Assembly (NCBI GenBank): GCA_022867105.1
Contig: JALHVH010000191.1
Span: 1 to 10,420 of the forward strand
DNA: 10,420 nucleotides
Reading direction: 5' to 3'
Origin: Candidatus Aminicenantota bacterium
GTDB taxonomy: Bacteria > Acidobacteriota > Aminicenantia > Aminicenantales > Saccharicenantaceae
Shown here: positions 1 to 7,098 of the stretch, in pieces
Numbering within the stretch: the first letter of the stretch is position 1
Layout of the letters: every line of letters begins with the position of its first letter
Made by a program: the position numbers and the translations under genes
The notes under the pieces: model-generated
Told to the model about the DNA's origin: nothing
What the model saw: only the letters and a program-made list of their open reading frames with translations
Database searches by the model: none

Positions 1-16
1 CTTCTCCAGGAGGTCC

Positions 17-835
17 ATGAAGGTCCTCGTCGGCGGGGCGGCGATCGTCCTTGTGGTTCTTGCGGTTTTCTTGGTCGACTATTTTTCGATGACCGTCATC
101 CGCTCGAAGTACAGGACTCTGGCCAGGGAAAACACGGAACAGAAAGAAATGATCTCCCATTATGAAGGATCCATCAAGCGGCTCAAGAGCACGGTCTCGA
201 GTTTCGAGAGCTATGCCAAGAAGCTCAATATCATGATGGGCTTCAAGTCCCCGGACGTGATCCTGGGAGAGCCGGGCCTGGGCGGCGGCGACCCGGGACC
301 TGAAGGCGCGGCCGAACCGGCGTCCGATCCTCAGACGATCTCGTTCAGCGCCATCCAGAACCTCGCCCAGAAAGCCGACAGCGTGGAGAAAAACCTCGGC
401 TCCTTAGTCCATATGATGGAGAGCCAGACGGCCAGGCTGGCGACGACGCCGACCATCTGGCCGGCCCAGGGCTGGGTCTCATCTCCCTTCGGATACAGGA
501 TCGACCCGTTTACCGGAAAGAGGACATTCCACCGCGGCATCGACATCGCGACGAACTTCGGGAACCCCATCGTGGCGACCGCCGACGGCAACGTGATCGA
601 AGCCGCTTATGACAAATTCTTCGGCCGGACGGTGATCATCAGCCACGGCGAAGGGATCGTCACCCAGTACTGTCACCTTGACAAATACATCGTCAAGGCC
701 GGACAGAGAATCAAAAGGGGAGACTTGCTGGGTTATATCGGCAAGACGGGCAAGGCCTTGGGCCCTCACCTCCATTACGAAGTCAGGATTAACGACGCCT
801 CCGTCAATCCCTACAACTACATCCTCGAAGAATAG
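17..835 (+). CDS. M23 family (LytM-type) murein endopeptidase, membrane-anchored, probably 5'-partial
   Basis: Likely a zinc metallopeptidase that cuts peptide cross-links in peptidoglycan on the periplasmic side. Seen (272 residues from the ATG at 17): a hydrophobic anchor at about 3-24, a coiled-coil-like charged stretch at about 28-72, a Gly/Pro/Ala-rich linker at about 84-107, a second helical stretch at about 110-142, then the C-terminal peptidase domain. That domain has the HRGID motif (H172, D176), H220 in YCHLD and HLH (H251, H253). By analogy with LytM, H172, D176 and H253 bind zinc, and H220 and H251 are catalytic. The set is complete, so an active enzyme is expected rather than an EnvC/NlpD-like activator. 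Start: AGGAGG at 8-13 lies only 3 bases before the ATG, and the frame is open back to position 2 (it reads FSRRS before the Met). Relatives usually carry a basic cytoplasmic tail before the anchor, so the real start is probably upstream of the window. The gene is convergent with fmt. Family call is strong; exact substrate and start are not known. Confidence 0.88.
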   Translation: MKVLVGGAAIVLVVLAVFLVDYFSMTVIRSKYRTLARENTEQKEMISHYEGSIKRLKSTVSSFESYAKKLNIMMGFKSPDVILGEPGLGGGDPGPEGAAEPASDPQTISFSAIQNLAQKADSVEKNLGSLVHMMESQTARLATTPTIWPAQGWVSSPFGYRIDPFTGKRTFHRGIDIATNFGNPIVATADGNVIEAAYDKFFGRTVIISHGEGIVTQYCHLDKYIVKAGQRIKRGDLLGYIGKTGKALGPHLHYEVRINDASVNPYNYILEE

Positions 836-971
836 ACCTCGACTCATCGTCCGGACCACAAAACCGTTTTTCTAGGAGGGTGGGTCCGTGTCCGTGCGCC
901 TGTCGATGGCCTTAATGAAAGGGCATAAATAAGGGCTGCAGCGATACGGCCGGAAAATGTGAGAAGGGCGT
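836..971. other. Convergent intergenic gap with a weak hairpin and a doubtful mini-ORF
   Basis: This gap separates the ends of the M23 gene (+) and fmt (-). GGACCAC at 853-859 can pair with GTGGGTCC at 880-887, a 7-bp stem with one bulged base around a 20-base loop. No T-tract follows on either strand, so it is not a convincing terminator. AGGAGG at 874-879 sits 8 bases before a GTG at 888 that opens a 14-codon ORF (888-932, stop TAA), a well-spaced ribosome-binding site but far too short to support as a gene. Nothing else is recognisable. Confidence 0.3.
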
Positions 972-1910
972 TCAGGACCGGCAGAACACATCGCCGGCAC
1001 GGACTCCGGTCCCGAGGGAGAACGCATGCGCGCCCAACTCCTTTTTGCCTTCGAGTTGGATGGATCCGATTCTGTAGATCGTCCCGCCTCCGCACACAAC
1101 GTCAAGCCCTTCCTTGCTTACGGCCAGGACCGTCCCAGGGGGGGATGTCATGGACCTCGTCCCAAGCGCCATGCCGCGATGGACCTGGACCCTTTTTCCT
1201 TTGAGGAAGGAAAAGGCGGACGGCCAGGGTTGAAAAGCCCGGACCCTTCCGTCGATGGCCGCCGCCTCCTCACACCAGTCGATCGCGCCGTCCTCCTTCC
1301 GGATCTTTGGGGCCAGTGTCGCCAGGGAGTGGTCCTGGGGGACGGGCACGATGCGGTCGATGTCCTCGAGCGTCCGTATGAGGAGAGCCGCGCCCATGGC
1401 GGCCAGCCGTGTTTCGAGATCGCGGGCCGTTTCCCCGGGTTGGATGTCCGTCGCCTCCGCTGCTAGGATGTTCCCCTCGTCCATCCTCTCGTTCAGCTCG
1501 AAGATCGTGACCCCCGTCCTTGTTTCTCCACGGATGATCGCCCATTGGACGGGGCAGGCTCCTCGGTACTTCGGCAACAGGGAGAAATGGACGTTCACGG
1601 AATGGCGGGGCGGGAGGTCCGTGATGGAGGCCGGAATGATCTGGCCGTAGGCGACGACCACGTGAATGTCGGGGCGGACCGCCCGGAGCCTTTCCAGGAC
1701 CGACTCGTCCTTCCGGATCTTCGCGGGCTCAAGGATGGGAAGGCCGCGGGCGACAGCGAAGACCTTCACGGCGCTCGGCCTGAGTTTCCGGCCCCGTCCC
1801 GCTGGCCTGTCGGGTTGGGTGATGACGAGCTCGACGGAATGGCCGGCTTCGAGGAGCGCACTCAGGGACGGCAGGGCGGCGGGCGGGCTTCCGAAAAAGA
1901 CGATCCTCAT
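972..1910 (-). CDS. fmt: Methionyl-tRNA formyltransferase
   Basis: Transfers the formyl group of 10-formyl-tetrahydrofolate to methionyl-tRNA(fMet), making the initiator tRNA for bacterial translation; cytosolic. The 312-residue length matches the family (E. coli Fmt is about 315). Seen: an N-terminal Rossmann-like formyltransferase domain (about 1-190) with TQPDRPAGRG at 31-40, the catalytic Asn-His-Asp set N106, H108 (in NVHFSLLPKYRG) and D144 (in MDEGN), then a C-terminal tRNA-binding domain with RAFQPWP. E. coli has Gly directly after the catalytic His; here it is Phe109, which I recall from Acidobacteria-type sequences and do not read as a defect. The ATG lies within the def stop (ATGA, 1907-1910). 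No Shine-Dalgarno precedes it (only an A-run and GCCCCTC), so it is probably translated by coupling to def. Confidence 0.96.
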   Translation of the reverse strand: MRIVFFGSPPAALPSLSALLEAGHSVELVITQPDRPAGRGRKLRPSAVKVFAVARGLPILEPAKIRKDESVLERLRAVRPDIHVVVAYGQIIPASITDLPPRHSVNVHFSLLPKYRGACPVQWAIIRGETRTGVTIFELNERMDEGNILAAEATDIQPGETARDLETRLAAMGAALLIRTLEDIDRIVPVPQDHSLATLAPKIRKEDGAIDWCEEAAAIDGRVRAFQPWPSAFSFLKGKRVQVHRGMALGTRSMTSPPGTVLAVSKEGLDVVCGGGTIYRIGSIQLEGKKELGAHAFSLGTGVRAGDVFCRS

Positions 1911-2422
1911 GAGGGGCGGTTTTTTTTCGCTTGTTTCCGGAACTTTTTCTTGATCAAGGCCCTCTTGAGCGGCGAAAGGCGTTCGATGAAGAGCCGGCCC
2001 TCCAGATGGTCGATCTCGTGACAGAGGGCTCGGGCCAGCAGGTCCTCTCCCTCGACGTCCTTGGCCGTGCCTTCCAGGTCCAGACCCCTGACCACGACCC
2101 TGTAAGGCCTGGCGACCTTTTCATGAACGTCGGGGACCGAGAGGCAGCCTTCCTCGCAGACGACGCTGCCTTCCTGGCTGATGAGCTCGGGGTTGACAAG
2201 GACGATCAGGCTGTCCGGGTCCTCACCGACCGACATGTCGACGACGATCAGTCGCTTGCCGACGTCCACTTGGGGCGCGGCCAAACCGACGCCTGGCGCC
2301 GCGTGCAGGGTCTCGACCATGTCGCGGGCGAGATCGATGATCTCCTTGTCGATGGATTCCACTGGAGCCGCCTTCCGCGTCAGGGTCGGGTGCCCGATCT
2401 TCAGGATCTCTCGGATAGCCAT
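1907..2422 (-). CDS. def: Peptide deformylase
   Basis: Removes the formyl group from the N-terminal Met of nascent proteins at the ribosome, the partner step to Fmt. The 171 residues fit the family. All three signature motifs are present: GVGLAAPQ at 44-51 (motif 1), EGCLS at 91-95 with the metal ligand C93 (motif 2), and HEIDH at 135-139 with metal ligands H135 and H139 and general acid/base E136 (motif 3). The C-terminal 20 residues are strongly basic (KKKFRKQAKKN), in line with the ribosome-contacting C-terminal helix described for E. coli Def. The start at 2422 is preceded by a weak purine-rich GAGAGAG (2427-2433). It is the first gene of the def-fmt pair, with a promoter just upstream. 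An 8-A run (minus strand, 1920-1927) lies close to the 3' end. Confidence 0.96.
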   Translation of the reverse strand: MAIREILKIGHPTLTRKAAPVESIDKEIIDLARDMVETLHAAPGVGLAAPQVDVGKRLIVVDMSVGEDPDSLIVLVNPELISQEGSVVCEEGCLSVPDVHEKVARPYRVVVRGLDLEGTAKDVEGEDLLARALCHEIDHLEGRLFIERLSPLKRALIKKKFRKQAKKNRPS

Positions 2423-2439
2423 TGTTCTCTCTCATCTCT

Positions 2440-2468
2440 ATTTTAGGCTATTCGCCAAGAGCTTTCAA
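2440..2468 (-). promoter_or_regulatory. Predicted sigma70-type promoter for def-fmt
   Basis: On the minus strand TTGAAA (2468-2463, five of six bases of the -35 consensus) is separated by exactly 17 bases from TAAAAT (2445-2440, five of six of the -10 consensus). Transcription would begin near 2433, leaving a leader of only about 11 bases before the def ATG. It lies in the 121-base gap after the OPT gene and argues that def-fmt is transcribed on its own. Inferred from sequence only. Confidence 0.65.
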
Positions 2469-2543
2469 GATAACGGACCAGTCGCCGACGCGAGGACCCG
2501 CCCGCAGGAGACGCAATACCGAAAGCCTGTTCCGCCTTTCCGA

Positions 2544-4568
2544 TCAAATGACGGCCGAAGGCGGAGGCGGCTCATCCGGAGCGCCCGCGTTCCTGAGCGG
2601 GACCCGGATGAGATAGAACGCGATCAGGCCGAGCACCAGGAGTCCCAGAAGATAATTGGGGGACTTGAAGATGGTCGGGATGTCGAAGCCGATGACGTTC
2701 TGGAGGAACAGGAACTTCCAAAGGGCGCGCAGGAGGCCTGTCAACCCTTCGCCGGCGATCAGCCCGGCGGCCAAAAGGATGCCGACGTTCTCGGTACGGG
2801 CCTTCTGGGCGGGATTCAGGTTCCGCCTGGCGGCGAAGCTGTTGACGAGGCCCTTGATCATGCCGCCGCAGAAAATGGCGAACGTCGTTTCGAGCGGCAG
2901 ATACATGCCGACGGCGACCAGCATGGGCGAGCTGACCTTGACCAGGATGAGGGCGAAGCCCATCAGCATGCCGACGATGACCAGCGGCCAGGCCATCTCA
3001 CCGCCGACGATCCCCTTGGCCAGGGCGGCCATGAGCCCGGCCTGGGGCGCGGGCAGGTCTTTTCCACCGAGCTTGAAGGCGCCGATCAGAAGCATCAGGG
3101 GGAAGTAAAGGACCATCGAAGCGACAAGAATGCCGAAGATATTCCCGACCTGCATCTTCCAGGGCGTGCCGCCGAGGAAATGCCCGACCTTGAGGTCCTG
3201 CAGCATTTCGCCAGCTACGGCCGAGGAGACGCAGACGACGGCGGCGACGCCGAGAACGGCGGCGACACCGCGGGGACCGGTCGCACCGATGACGACCATG
3301 AGCAGGGCGGCGATGATGAGCGTCGAAAGGGTCAGGCCTGAGATCGGGTTGTTGGAGGCGCCGATCGTTCCAACGAGGTTCCCGGAGACGGCGGCGAAGA
3401 AGAAGCCCGCCACGGCCATGACGCCGGCCGCCAGGAGGGCCGGCGGGAAGGTCCCGGTGAACATCTTATAGACAAAGACCATCAGGACGAACACGGCCCC
3501 GAGACCGCCGAGCACGAGCTTGATATTGAGGTCCTTTTCGAGGCGTGACGAGACCTCGGCCTGGGAAGCGGCCTTCTTGACGTCGCCCATCGACCTCTTG
3601 ATCCCGGCCGCGAGGTTCTTCCTCATTTTGAAGAGCGTGTAGCCGGCGCCGACGAGCATGCCGCCGACGGCGATCGGCCGGATGATGAATAACCAGACGT
3701 TCGTAACCATCCCTTCCCAGCCGACCTGGGCCATAGCCACGCCGGGCCCGTAGAATTTTTCGACAAGCTGCGAGCCCAGGAAATACATGAGCAGGGGAGC
3801 GAACAATCCCCAGGCGAGGACGCCGCCGGCGAAGTTCAGGGACGCCAGGCGGGGCCCGATGATGTAGCCGACGCCGATATAGGCCGGGTAGATCCCGGGA
3901 CCGGCCACGGCCACGGTGCCGCCCGCGTCCACCTTGGGGGACGTTGGGTCCGAGCCCAGGCGGACAAAGCTTGTGCCGATCGTGCCGACTTTAAGGATGA
4001 AGTCCTTGCTGGCGGCGAAGAGCTGGATGACGCCCAGGGAGTAGAGCAGGGAGCCGACACCCATGGCCTGGAAGAGGTGCTTGGCGCCGGCGCCGCCCTT
4101 CTGGCCGGCCTTGTGGATCTCGGAGGCGGCGACGGACTCGGGGAAGGGCAGGTCCGGGTCCGTGACCATGACCCGCCGCAGGAAGGTGACAAAGAGGATG
4201 CCGAGAAGTCCGCCGACGAACATTAGCAGGGTGGATTTGATATACGCATCAAACGTGTTGAAATTCGTCCAGGCGCCGACCATGATGAACGCTGGGATCG
4301 TGAAGATGGCGCCCGCGGCGACGGATTCGCCGATCGAACCCACGGTCCGGGCGATGTTCTCTTCGAGGATCGAGCCCTTCATCAGGCGGAGCACCGCCAT
4401 GCCGATGACGGCGGCCGGGTATGTGGCGGCGATGGTCATGCCCGCCCTGAGGCCGAGATAGGCGTTCGCCGCGCCCAGGATCACGGTCATCAAAAGTCCG
4501 AGGATCAAGGCCCGCAGAGTAAACTCCTTCATCTCGGTCTTTTCCGGAACGTACGGTTGATGGCTCAT
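2544..4568 (-). CDS. OPT-family (oligopeptide transporter superfamily) membrane protein
   Basis: A large polytopic inner-membrane transporter of the OPT superfamily, which includes oligopeptide and metal-chelate (YSL-like) importers. It most resembles the prokaryotic TIGR00733-type group. Seen: about 674 residues with many hydrophobic segments along the whole length (my rough count is 14-16), a short cytosolic N-terminus, the family-typical NAYLGLRAGMTIAATYP at about 35-51, and a proline-rich tail ending PPPPSAVI. The length is normal for the family and no frameshift is visible. Start: a GTG at 4571 directly precedes an ATG at 4568; AAGGAG (4580-4575) is 6 bases from the ATG but only 3 from the GTG, so I chose the ATG. 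Substrate cannot be told from sequence. It is divergent from mreB and has its own predicted promoter; 121 bases separate its stop from def. Family call is strong, function within the family open. Confidence 0.92.
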   Translation of the reverse strand: MSHQPYVPEKTEMKEFTLRALILGLLMTVILGAANAYLGLRAGMTIAATYPAAVIGMAVLRLMKGSILEENIARTVGSIGESVAAGAIFTIPAFIMVGAWTNFNTFDAYIKSTLLMFVGGLLGILFVTFLRRVMVTDPDLPFPESVAASEIHKAGQKGGAGAKHLFQAMGVGSLLYSLGVIQLFAASKDFILKVGTIGTSFVRLGSDPTSPKVDAGGTVAVAGPGIYPAYIGVGYIIGPRLASLNFAGGVLAWGLFAPLLMYFLGSQLVEKFYGPGVAMAQVGWEGMVTNVWLFIIRPIAVGGMLVGAGYTLFKMRKNLAAGIKRSMGDVKKAASQAEVSSRLEKDLNIKLVLGGLGAVFVLMVFVYKMFTGTFPPALLAAGVMAVAGFFFAAVSGNLVGTIGASNNPISGLTLSTLIIAALLMVVIGATGPRGVAAVLGVAAVVCVSSAVAGEMLQDLKVGHFLGGTPWKMQVGNIFGILVASMVLYFPLMLLIGAFKLGGKDLPAPQAGLMAALAKGIVGGEMAWPLVIVGMLMGFALILVKVSSPMLVAVGMYLPLETTFAIFCGGMIKGLVNSFAARRNLNPAQKARTENVGILLAAGLIAGEGLTGLLRALWKFLFLQNVIGFDIPTIFKSPNYLLGLLVLGLIAFYLIRVPLRNAGAPDEPPPPSAVI

Positions 4569-4598
4569 CACACTCTCCTTGTCGGTTGATTTTCTTAT

Positions 4599-4628
4599 TG
4601 TATATTAGATTTCCCGAGGCAAAGTCAA
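4599..4628 (-). promoter_or_regulatory. Predicted sigma70-type promoter for the OPT transporter gene
   Basis: On the minus strand TTGACT (4628-4623, five of six of the -35 consensus) lies 18 bases before TATACA (4604-4599), which continues as TATACAAT so that an alternative -10 TACAAT is also present. Transcription would begin near 4592, giving a leader of about 24 bases that includes AAGGAG (4580-4575). The region is AT-rich compared with the surrounding genes, as expected for a promoter. Confidence 0.5.
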
Positions 4629-4667
4629 GCCGGTTATTCGTCGGACAGTTTCCATTTGCCATAACCC

Positions 4668-4697
4668 TGATTTTATGGTAAATAGTGACTTTATAAT
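4668..4697 (+). promoter_or_regulatory. Candidate promoter for the mreB operon
   Basis: A perfect -10 box TATAAT lies at 4692-4697 in an AT-rich stretch directly before mreB. The -35 is poor: CTGATT at 4668-4673 (18-base spacing) matches only three of six consensus bases. The -10 ends just 12 bases before the mreB ATG, so a transcript from it would begin near 4703-4705 and cut into the Shine-Dalgarno AAGGA (4701-4705). Either the leader is almost absent, or the true promoter is elsewhere in 4630-4690. Confidence 0.35.
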
Positions 4698-4709
4698 AAG
4701 AAGGACAAG

Positions 4710-5741
4710 ATGAGCATATTAAGCTGGATGAAAAGCCGCTTTTTCTGTGATCTGGCCATTGACCTGGGGACCGCCAACACCCTCGTCTTTCTGAAGGGCA
4801 AGGGGATCATCGTCCAGGAGCCTTCCGTCGTCGTCATCAATAAGCAAACGGGGAAGGTCGAGGCTGTCGGTACGCGGGCCAAGGAGATGCTGGGGAAGAC
4901 GCCCAACAGCTTCATCGCCATCAAGCCCATGCGCGACGGTGTCATCGCCGACTTCGAGATCGCCGAGAAGATGCTCGATTTTTTCATCAAAAAGGCGATG
5001 GAGAACCATGGCTTTCTCCTCAGGCCCCGGATCGTCATCGGCATTCCGACCGGGATCACCCAGGTCGAGCGCCGGGCCGTCAAGGACGTTGCCATGCGGG
5101 CCAAGGCGTCCGAGGTCTATCTCATCGAGCAGCCCATGTCGGCGGCCATCGGGGCGGGCCTGCCGATCTCCGAACCGACGGGCAACATGGTCGTGGACAT
5201 CGGCGGCGGAACGACGGACATCGCCGTCATCTCGCTAGACGGGATCGTCTTCAGCCACTCTATCCGCACCGCCGCCAACGAGATGGACGAGTCCATCATC
5301 CACTATTTGAAGAAGAAGTATAACCTCCTGATCGGTGAGCGAACAGCCGAGCACGTGAAGATACAGATCGGGTCCGCCTACCCGCTCGACCTGCCCTTGA
5401 CGATGGAGATCAAGGGCAGGGACCTCCGCGAGGGCATCCCCAAGACCATCGTCGTGGACGATCAGGAGATCCGCGAATCGATCGAAGAGGTCGTGGCCTC
5501 CATCGTCAACGCCATTCGGATCGCCCTCGAGAGGACGCCCCCCGAGCTGTCGGCCGACATCATCGACCGAGGGATCATCTTGACCGGAGGCGGCGCCCTT
5601 CTCAAGAACCTGGACAAGCGTATCCGCGAAGAGACCCAACTTCCCGTTTTCATCACGGACGATCCCTTGACCACCGTCGTCCTGGGAGCCGGGAAGATGC
5701 TGGACGACCTCGAGCTCCTGAAGAAGATTTCCCTCAAATAG
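4710..5741 (+). CDS. mreB: Rod shape-determining protein MreB (bacterial actin)
   Basis: ATP-binding actin homologue that forms membrane-bound filaments and guides the side-wall synthesis machine. The 343 residues match the family (E. coli 347). Seen: phosphate-1 motif IDLGTANT at 17-24, phosphate-2 motif VVDIGGGTTD at about 161-170, and adenosine motif LTGGGALL starting at 291. The N-terminus (MSILSWMKSRF) is amphipathic and could bind the membrane as in other Gram-negative MreBs; that part is inference. AAGGA at 4701-4705 sits 4 bases before the ATG. First gene of mreB-mreC-mreD-mrdA-rodA; mreC follows after 20 bases. Nothing in the sequence suggests a divergent or ParM/FtsA-like role. Confidence 0.98.
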   Translation: MSILSWMKSRFFCDLAIDLGTANTLVFLKGKGIIVQEPSVVVINKQTGKVEAVGTRAKEMLGKTPNSFIAIKPMRDGVIADFEIAEKMLDFFIKKAMENHGFLLRPRIVIGIPTGITQVERRAVKDVAMRAKASEVYLIEQPMSAAIGAGLPISEPTGNMVVDIGGGTTDIAVISLDGIVFSHSIRTAANEMDESIIHYLKKKYNLLIGERTAEHVKIQIGSAYPLDLPLTMEIKGRDLREGIPKTIVVDDQEIRESIEEVVASIVNAIRIALERTPPELSADIIDRGIILTGGGALLKNLDKRIREETQLPVFITDDPLTTVVLGAGKMLDDLELLKKISLK

Positions 5742-5761
5742 ATCGAGATCCTTAGAGGTCC

Positions 5762-6598
5762 ATGCCCTTTTTTCTGAGAGAGCGGAAAAACGTCGTCGTC
5801 CTAGCCGTCCTCGTGTTTCTCAATCTCCTCCTGATCTCGATCCAGGTCCCCTTGGGCAGCGAGCACACGCTTTTTAAAAAGATCATCTTTTCGGTCTTCT
5901 CGCCCGTTCAGAGGACGGTCGTTTCGGCAGGCGCGGCCGTGTCCGGAACCTGGAGCGGATTCTTCCGCCTCAGGGGCGTCCGGGTTGAGAACCAAAAGCT
6001 CAAAAAGGACAACTTCTTCCTCCGGCAGGAGAACATGCTCCTCCTGGACAGATTGAAGTTCCTTCAGGGCGATAAGATGATCCAGGATAACCTGGGCGCC
6101 ATCCGGAAGACCGTGCTGTCCGCCCGGGTCATCGGCGTCGACGCGAGCAACTATTACAAGTCCATCGTCATCAGCAGGGGCGGCATCGACGGAGTCAAGG
6201 CGAACATGGCCGTTTGCGATAAGCACGGCAATCTGGTCGGACGGGTCATTGAACCCGTCGCGCTCAAGGAGGCCAAGGTCCAGCTCATCACCGATGAGGA
6301 CGCCGGAGTCAGCGTCATCTCGGGAACCGACAAGGTCGTTGGGGTCCTCTCCGGCGATTCCCGGGGAAACTGTCGGATCAAGTATGTAGTGACCACGTCG
6401 CCGGGAGGGCAGGAGGGCGAGGACCTCTTCACGACGGGTTACGATAAGCTCTTTCCCCCCGGGATCAGGGTGGGAAAGATCACGCTCATCAAAATCGACG
6501 GCTCTTTCTTCAAGACGATCCTGGTCCGGCCCTTTTTCAACTACGGCGATTTGGACCAGGTGGCGGTCCTGAAAGAGCGCTTCGAGGACCTGTTCTGA
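5762..6598 (+). CDS. mreC: Rod shape-determining protein MreC
   Basis: Bitopic inner-membrane protein whose periplasmic part dimerises and activates PBP2-RodA. It has 278 residues, within the family range. Seen: short basic cytosolic N-terminus (RERK at 6-9), one membrane segment at about 10-29, a charged heptad-like coiled coil at about 70-108, then the beta-rich MreC domain. That domain contains recognisable family stretches VIGVDASNYYKSIVISRG (about 124-141), GVLSGDSRG, and DLFTTGYDKLFPPGIRVGKI near the C-terminus. AGAGG at 5754-5758 is close to the ATG (3 bases), so the ribosome-binding site is slightly compressed. mreD begins 12 bases after the stop. Confidence 0.96.
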   Translation: MPFFLRERKNVVVLAVLVFLNLLLISIQVPLGSEHTLFKKIIFSVFSPVQRTVVSAGAAVSGTWSGFFRLRGVRVENQKLKKDNFFLRQENMLLLDRLKFLQGDKMIQDNLGAIRKTVLSARVIGVDASNYYKSIVISRGGIDGVKANMAVCDKHGNLVGRVIEPVALKEAKVQLITDEDAGVSVISGTDKVVGVLSGDSRGNCRIKYVVTTSPGGQEGEDLFTTGYDKLFPPGIRVGKITLIKIDGSFFKTILVRPFFNYGDLDQVAVLKERFEDLF

Positions 6599-6610
6599 GG
6601 AAAGGCGAAC

Positions 6611-7090
6611 ATGAAGGACATCCTGAATACCGCGGCCGCGACGCTGGCGGCTTTCATCCTATATAGCCTGCTCGGCAGGATCGACCCCCCGCTCCTCCTT
6701 GTCCTCAATGCGTTCAGCCTCGTGGTCATCTTCTTCTCCATGCTCAAAGGCGAGCTCTTCGGCGTCGTCCTCGGCGCCCTCTGCGGCCTCCTCCAGGATT
6801 CGTTCTCCATGGGTGTCTTCGGCGTCGCGGGCCTTTCCAAGACCCTCTTGGGCTTTATGGCCGGGTACGTCTCCAGGAAGATGAACGTCATCCCGTTCTT
6901 CCGTAACTTCATCTTCATCTTCGTCCTGGCCGCGGGCGAACTGGCCGTATGGGCGTTTCTTTACGCGCTCGTCTTCTCCGAACGGATGATCACCGGGAAC
7001 GCGCTCTTCTTCTTCCAGCCCCTGGCGACCGCGGTTCTGGGGAGCTCGATCTTCGCCCTCGCGCGCCGCCTCAAGGCCCCCCAAACGTAG
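6611..7090 (+). CDS. mreD: Rod shape-determining protein MreD
   Basis: Small polytopic inner-membrane component of the elongasome that partners MreC. It has 159 residues (E. coli 162). Seen: about five hydrophobic segments and the most conserved MreD stretch, GLLQDSFSMGVFGVAGLSKT, at about 59-78, where the LQD-s-G pattern is typical. Sequence conservation in MreD is otherwise low, so the call rests on this motif, the topology and the position between mreC and mrdA. GAGGAAAGG at 6597-6605 overlaps the mreC stop and provides the ribosome-binding site. Confidence 0.93.
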   Translation: MKDILNTAAATLAAFILYSLLGRIDPPLLLVLNAFSLVVIFFSMLKGELFGVVLGALCGLLQDSFSMGVFGVAGLSKTLLGFMAGYVSRKMNVIPFFRNFIFIFVLAAGELAVWAFLYALVFSERMITGNALFFFQPLATAVLGSSIFALARRLKAPQT

Positions 7091-7098
7091 GCTCATGC

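Noticed and set aside
853..887. Bidirectional terminator between the convergent M23 and fmt genes
   Set aside because: A pairing stem exists, but the loop is 20 bases and no U-tract follows on either strand.
1903..1912. Perfect 10-base palindrome CCTCATGAGG over the fmt start codon
   Set aside because: With no loop it cannot form an intramolecular hairpin, and half of it is fixed by the ATG/TGA overlap; most likely chance.
2423..2543. Possible terminator after the OPT gene (GAAAG/CTTTC pairing with a 10-base loop on the minus strand)
   Set aside because: The stem is only five pairs, interrupted beyond that, and no T-tract follows.
2181..3341. A 386-codon open frame on the + strand opposite def and the OPT gene
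   Set aside because: It runs antisense to two well-supported genes, reads as low-complexity Asp/Gly/Glu/Arg-rich sequence, and matches no family I know. GC-rich codon bias easily leaves the opposite strand open.
6949..7098. N-terminal extension of the mrdA frame
   Set aside because: It overlaps mreD and is Arg/Pro-rich with no membrane or signal character; the ATG at 7099 gives the normal PBP2 N-terminus.
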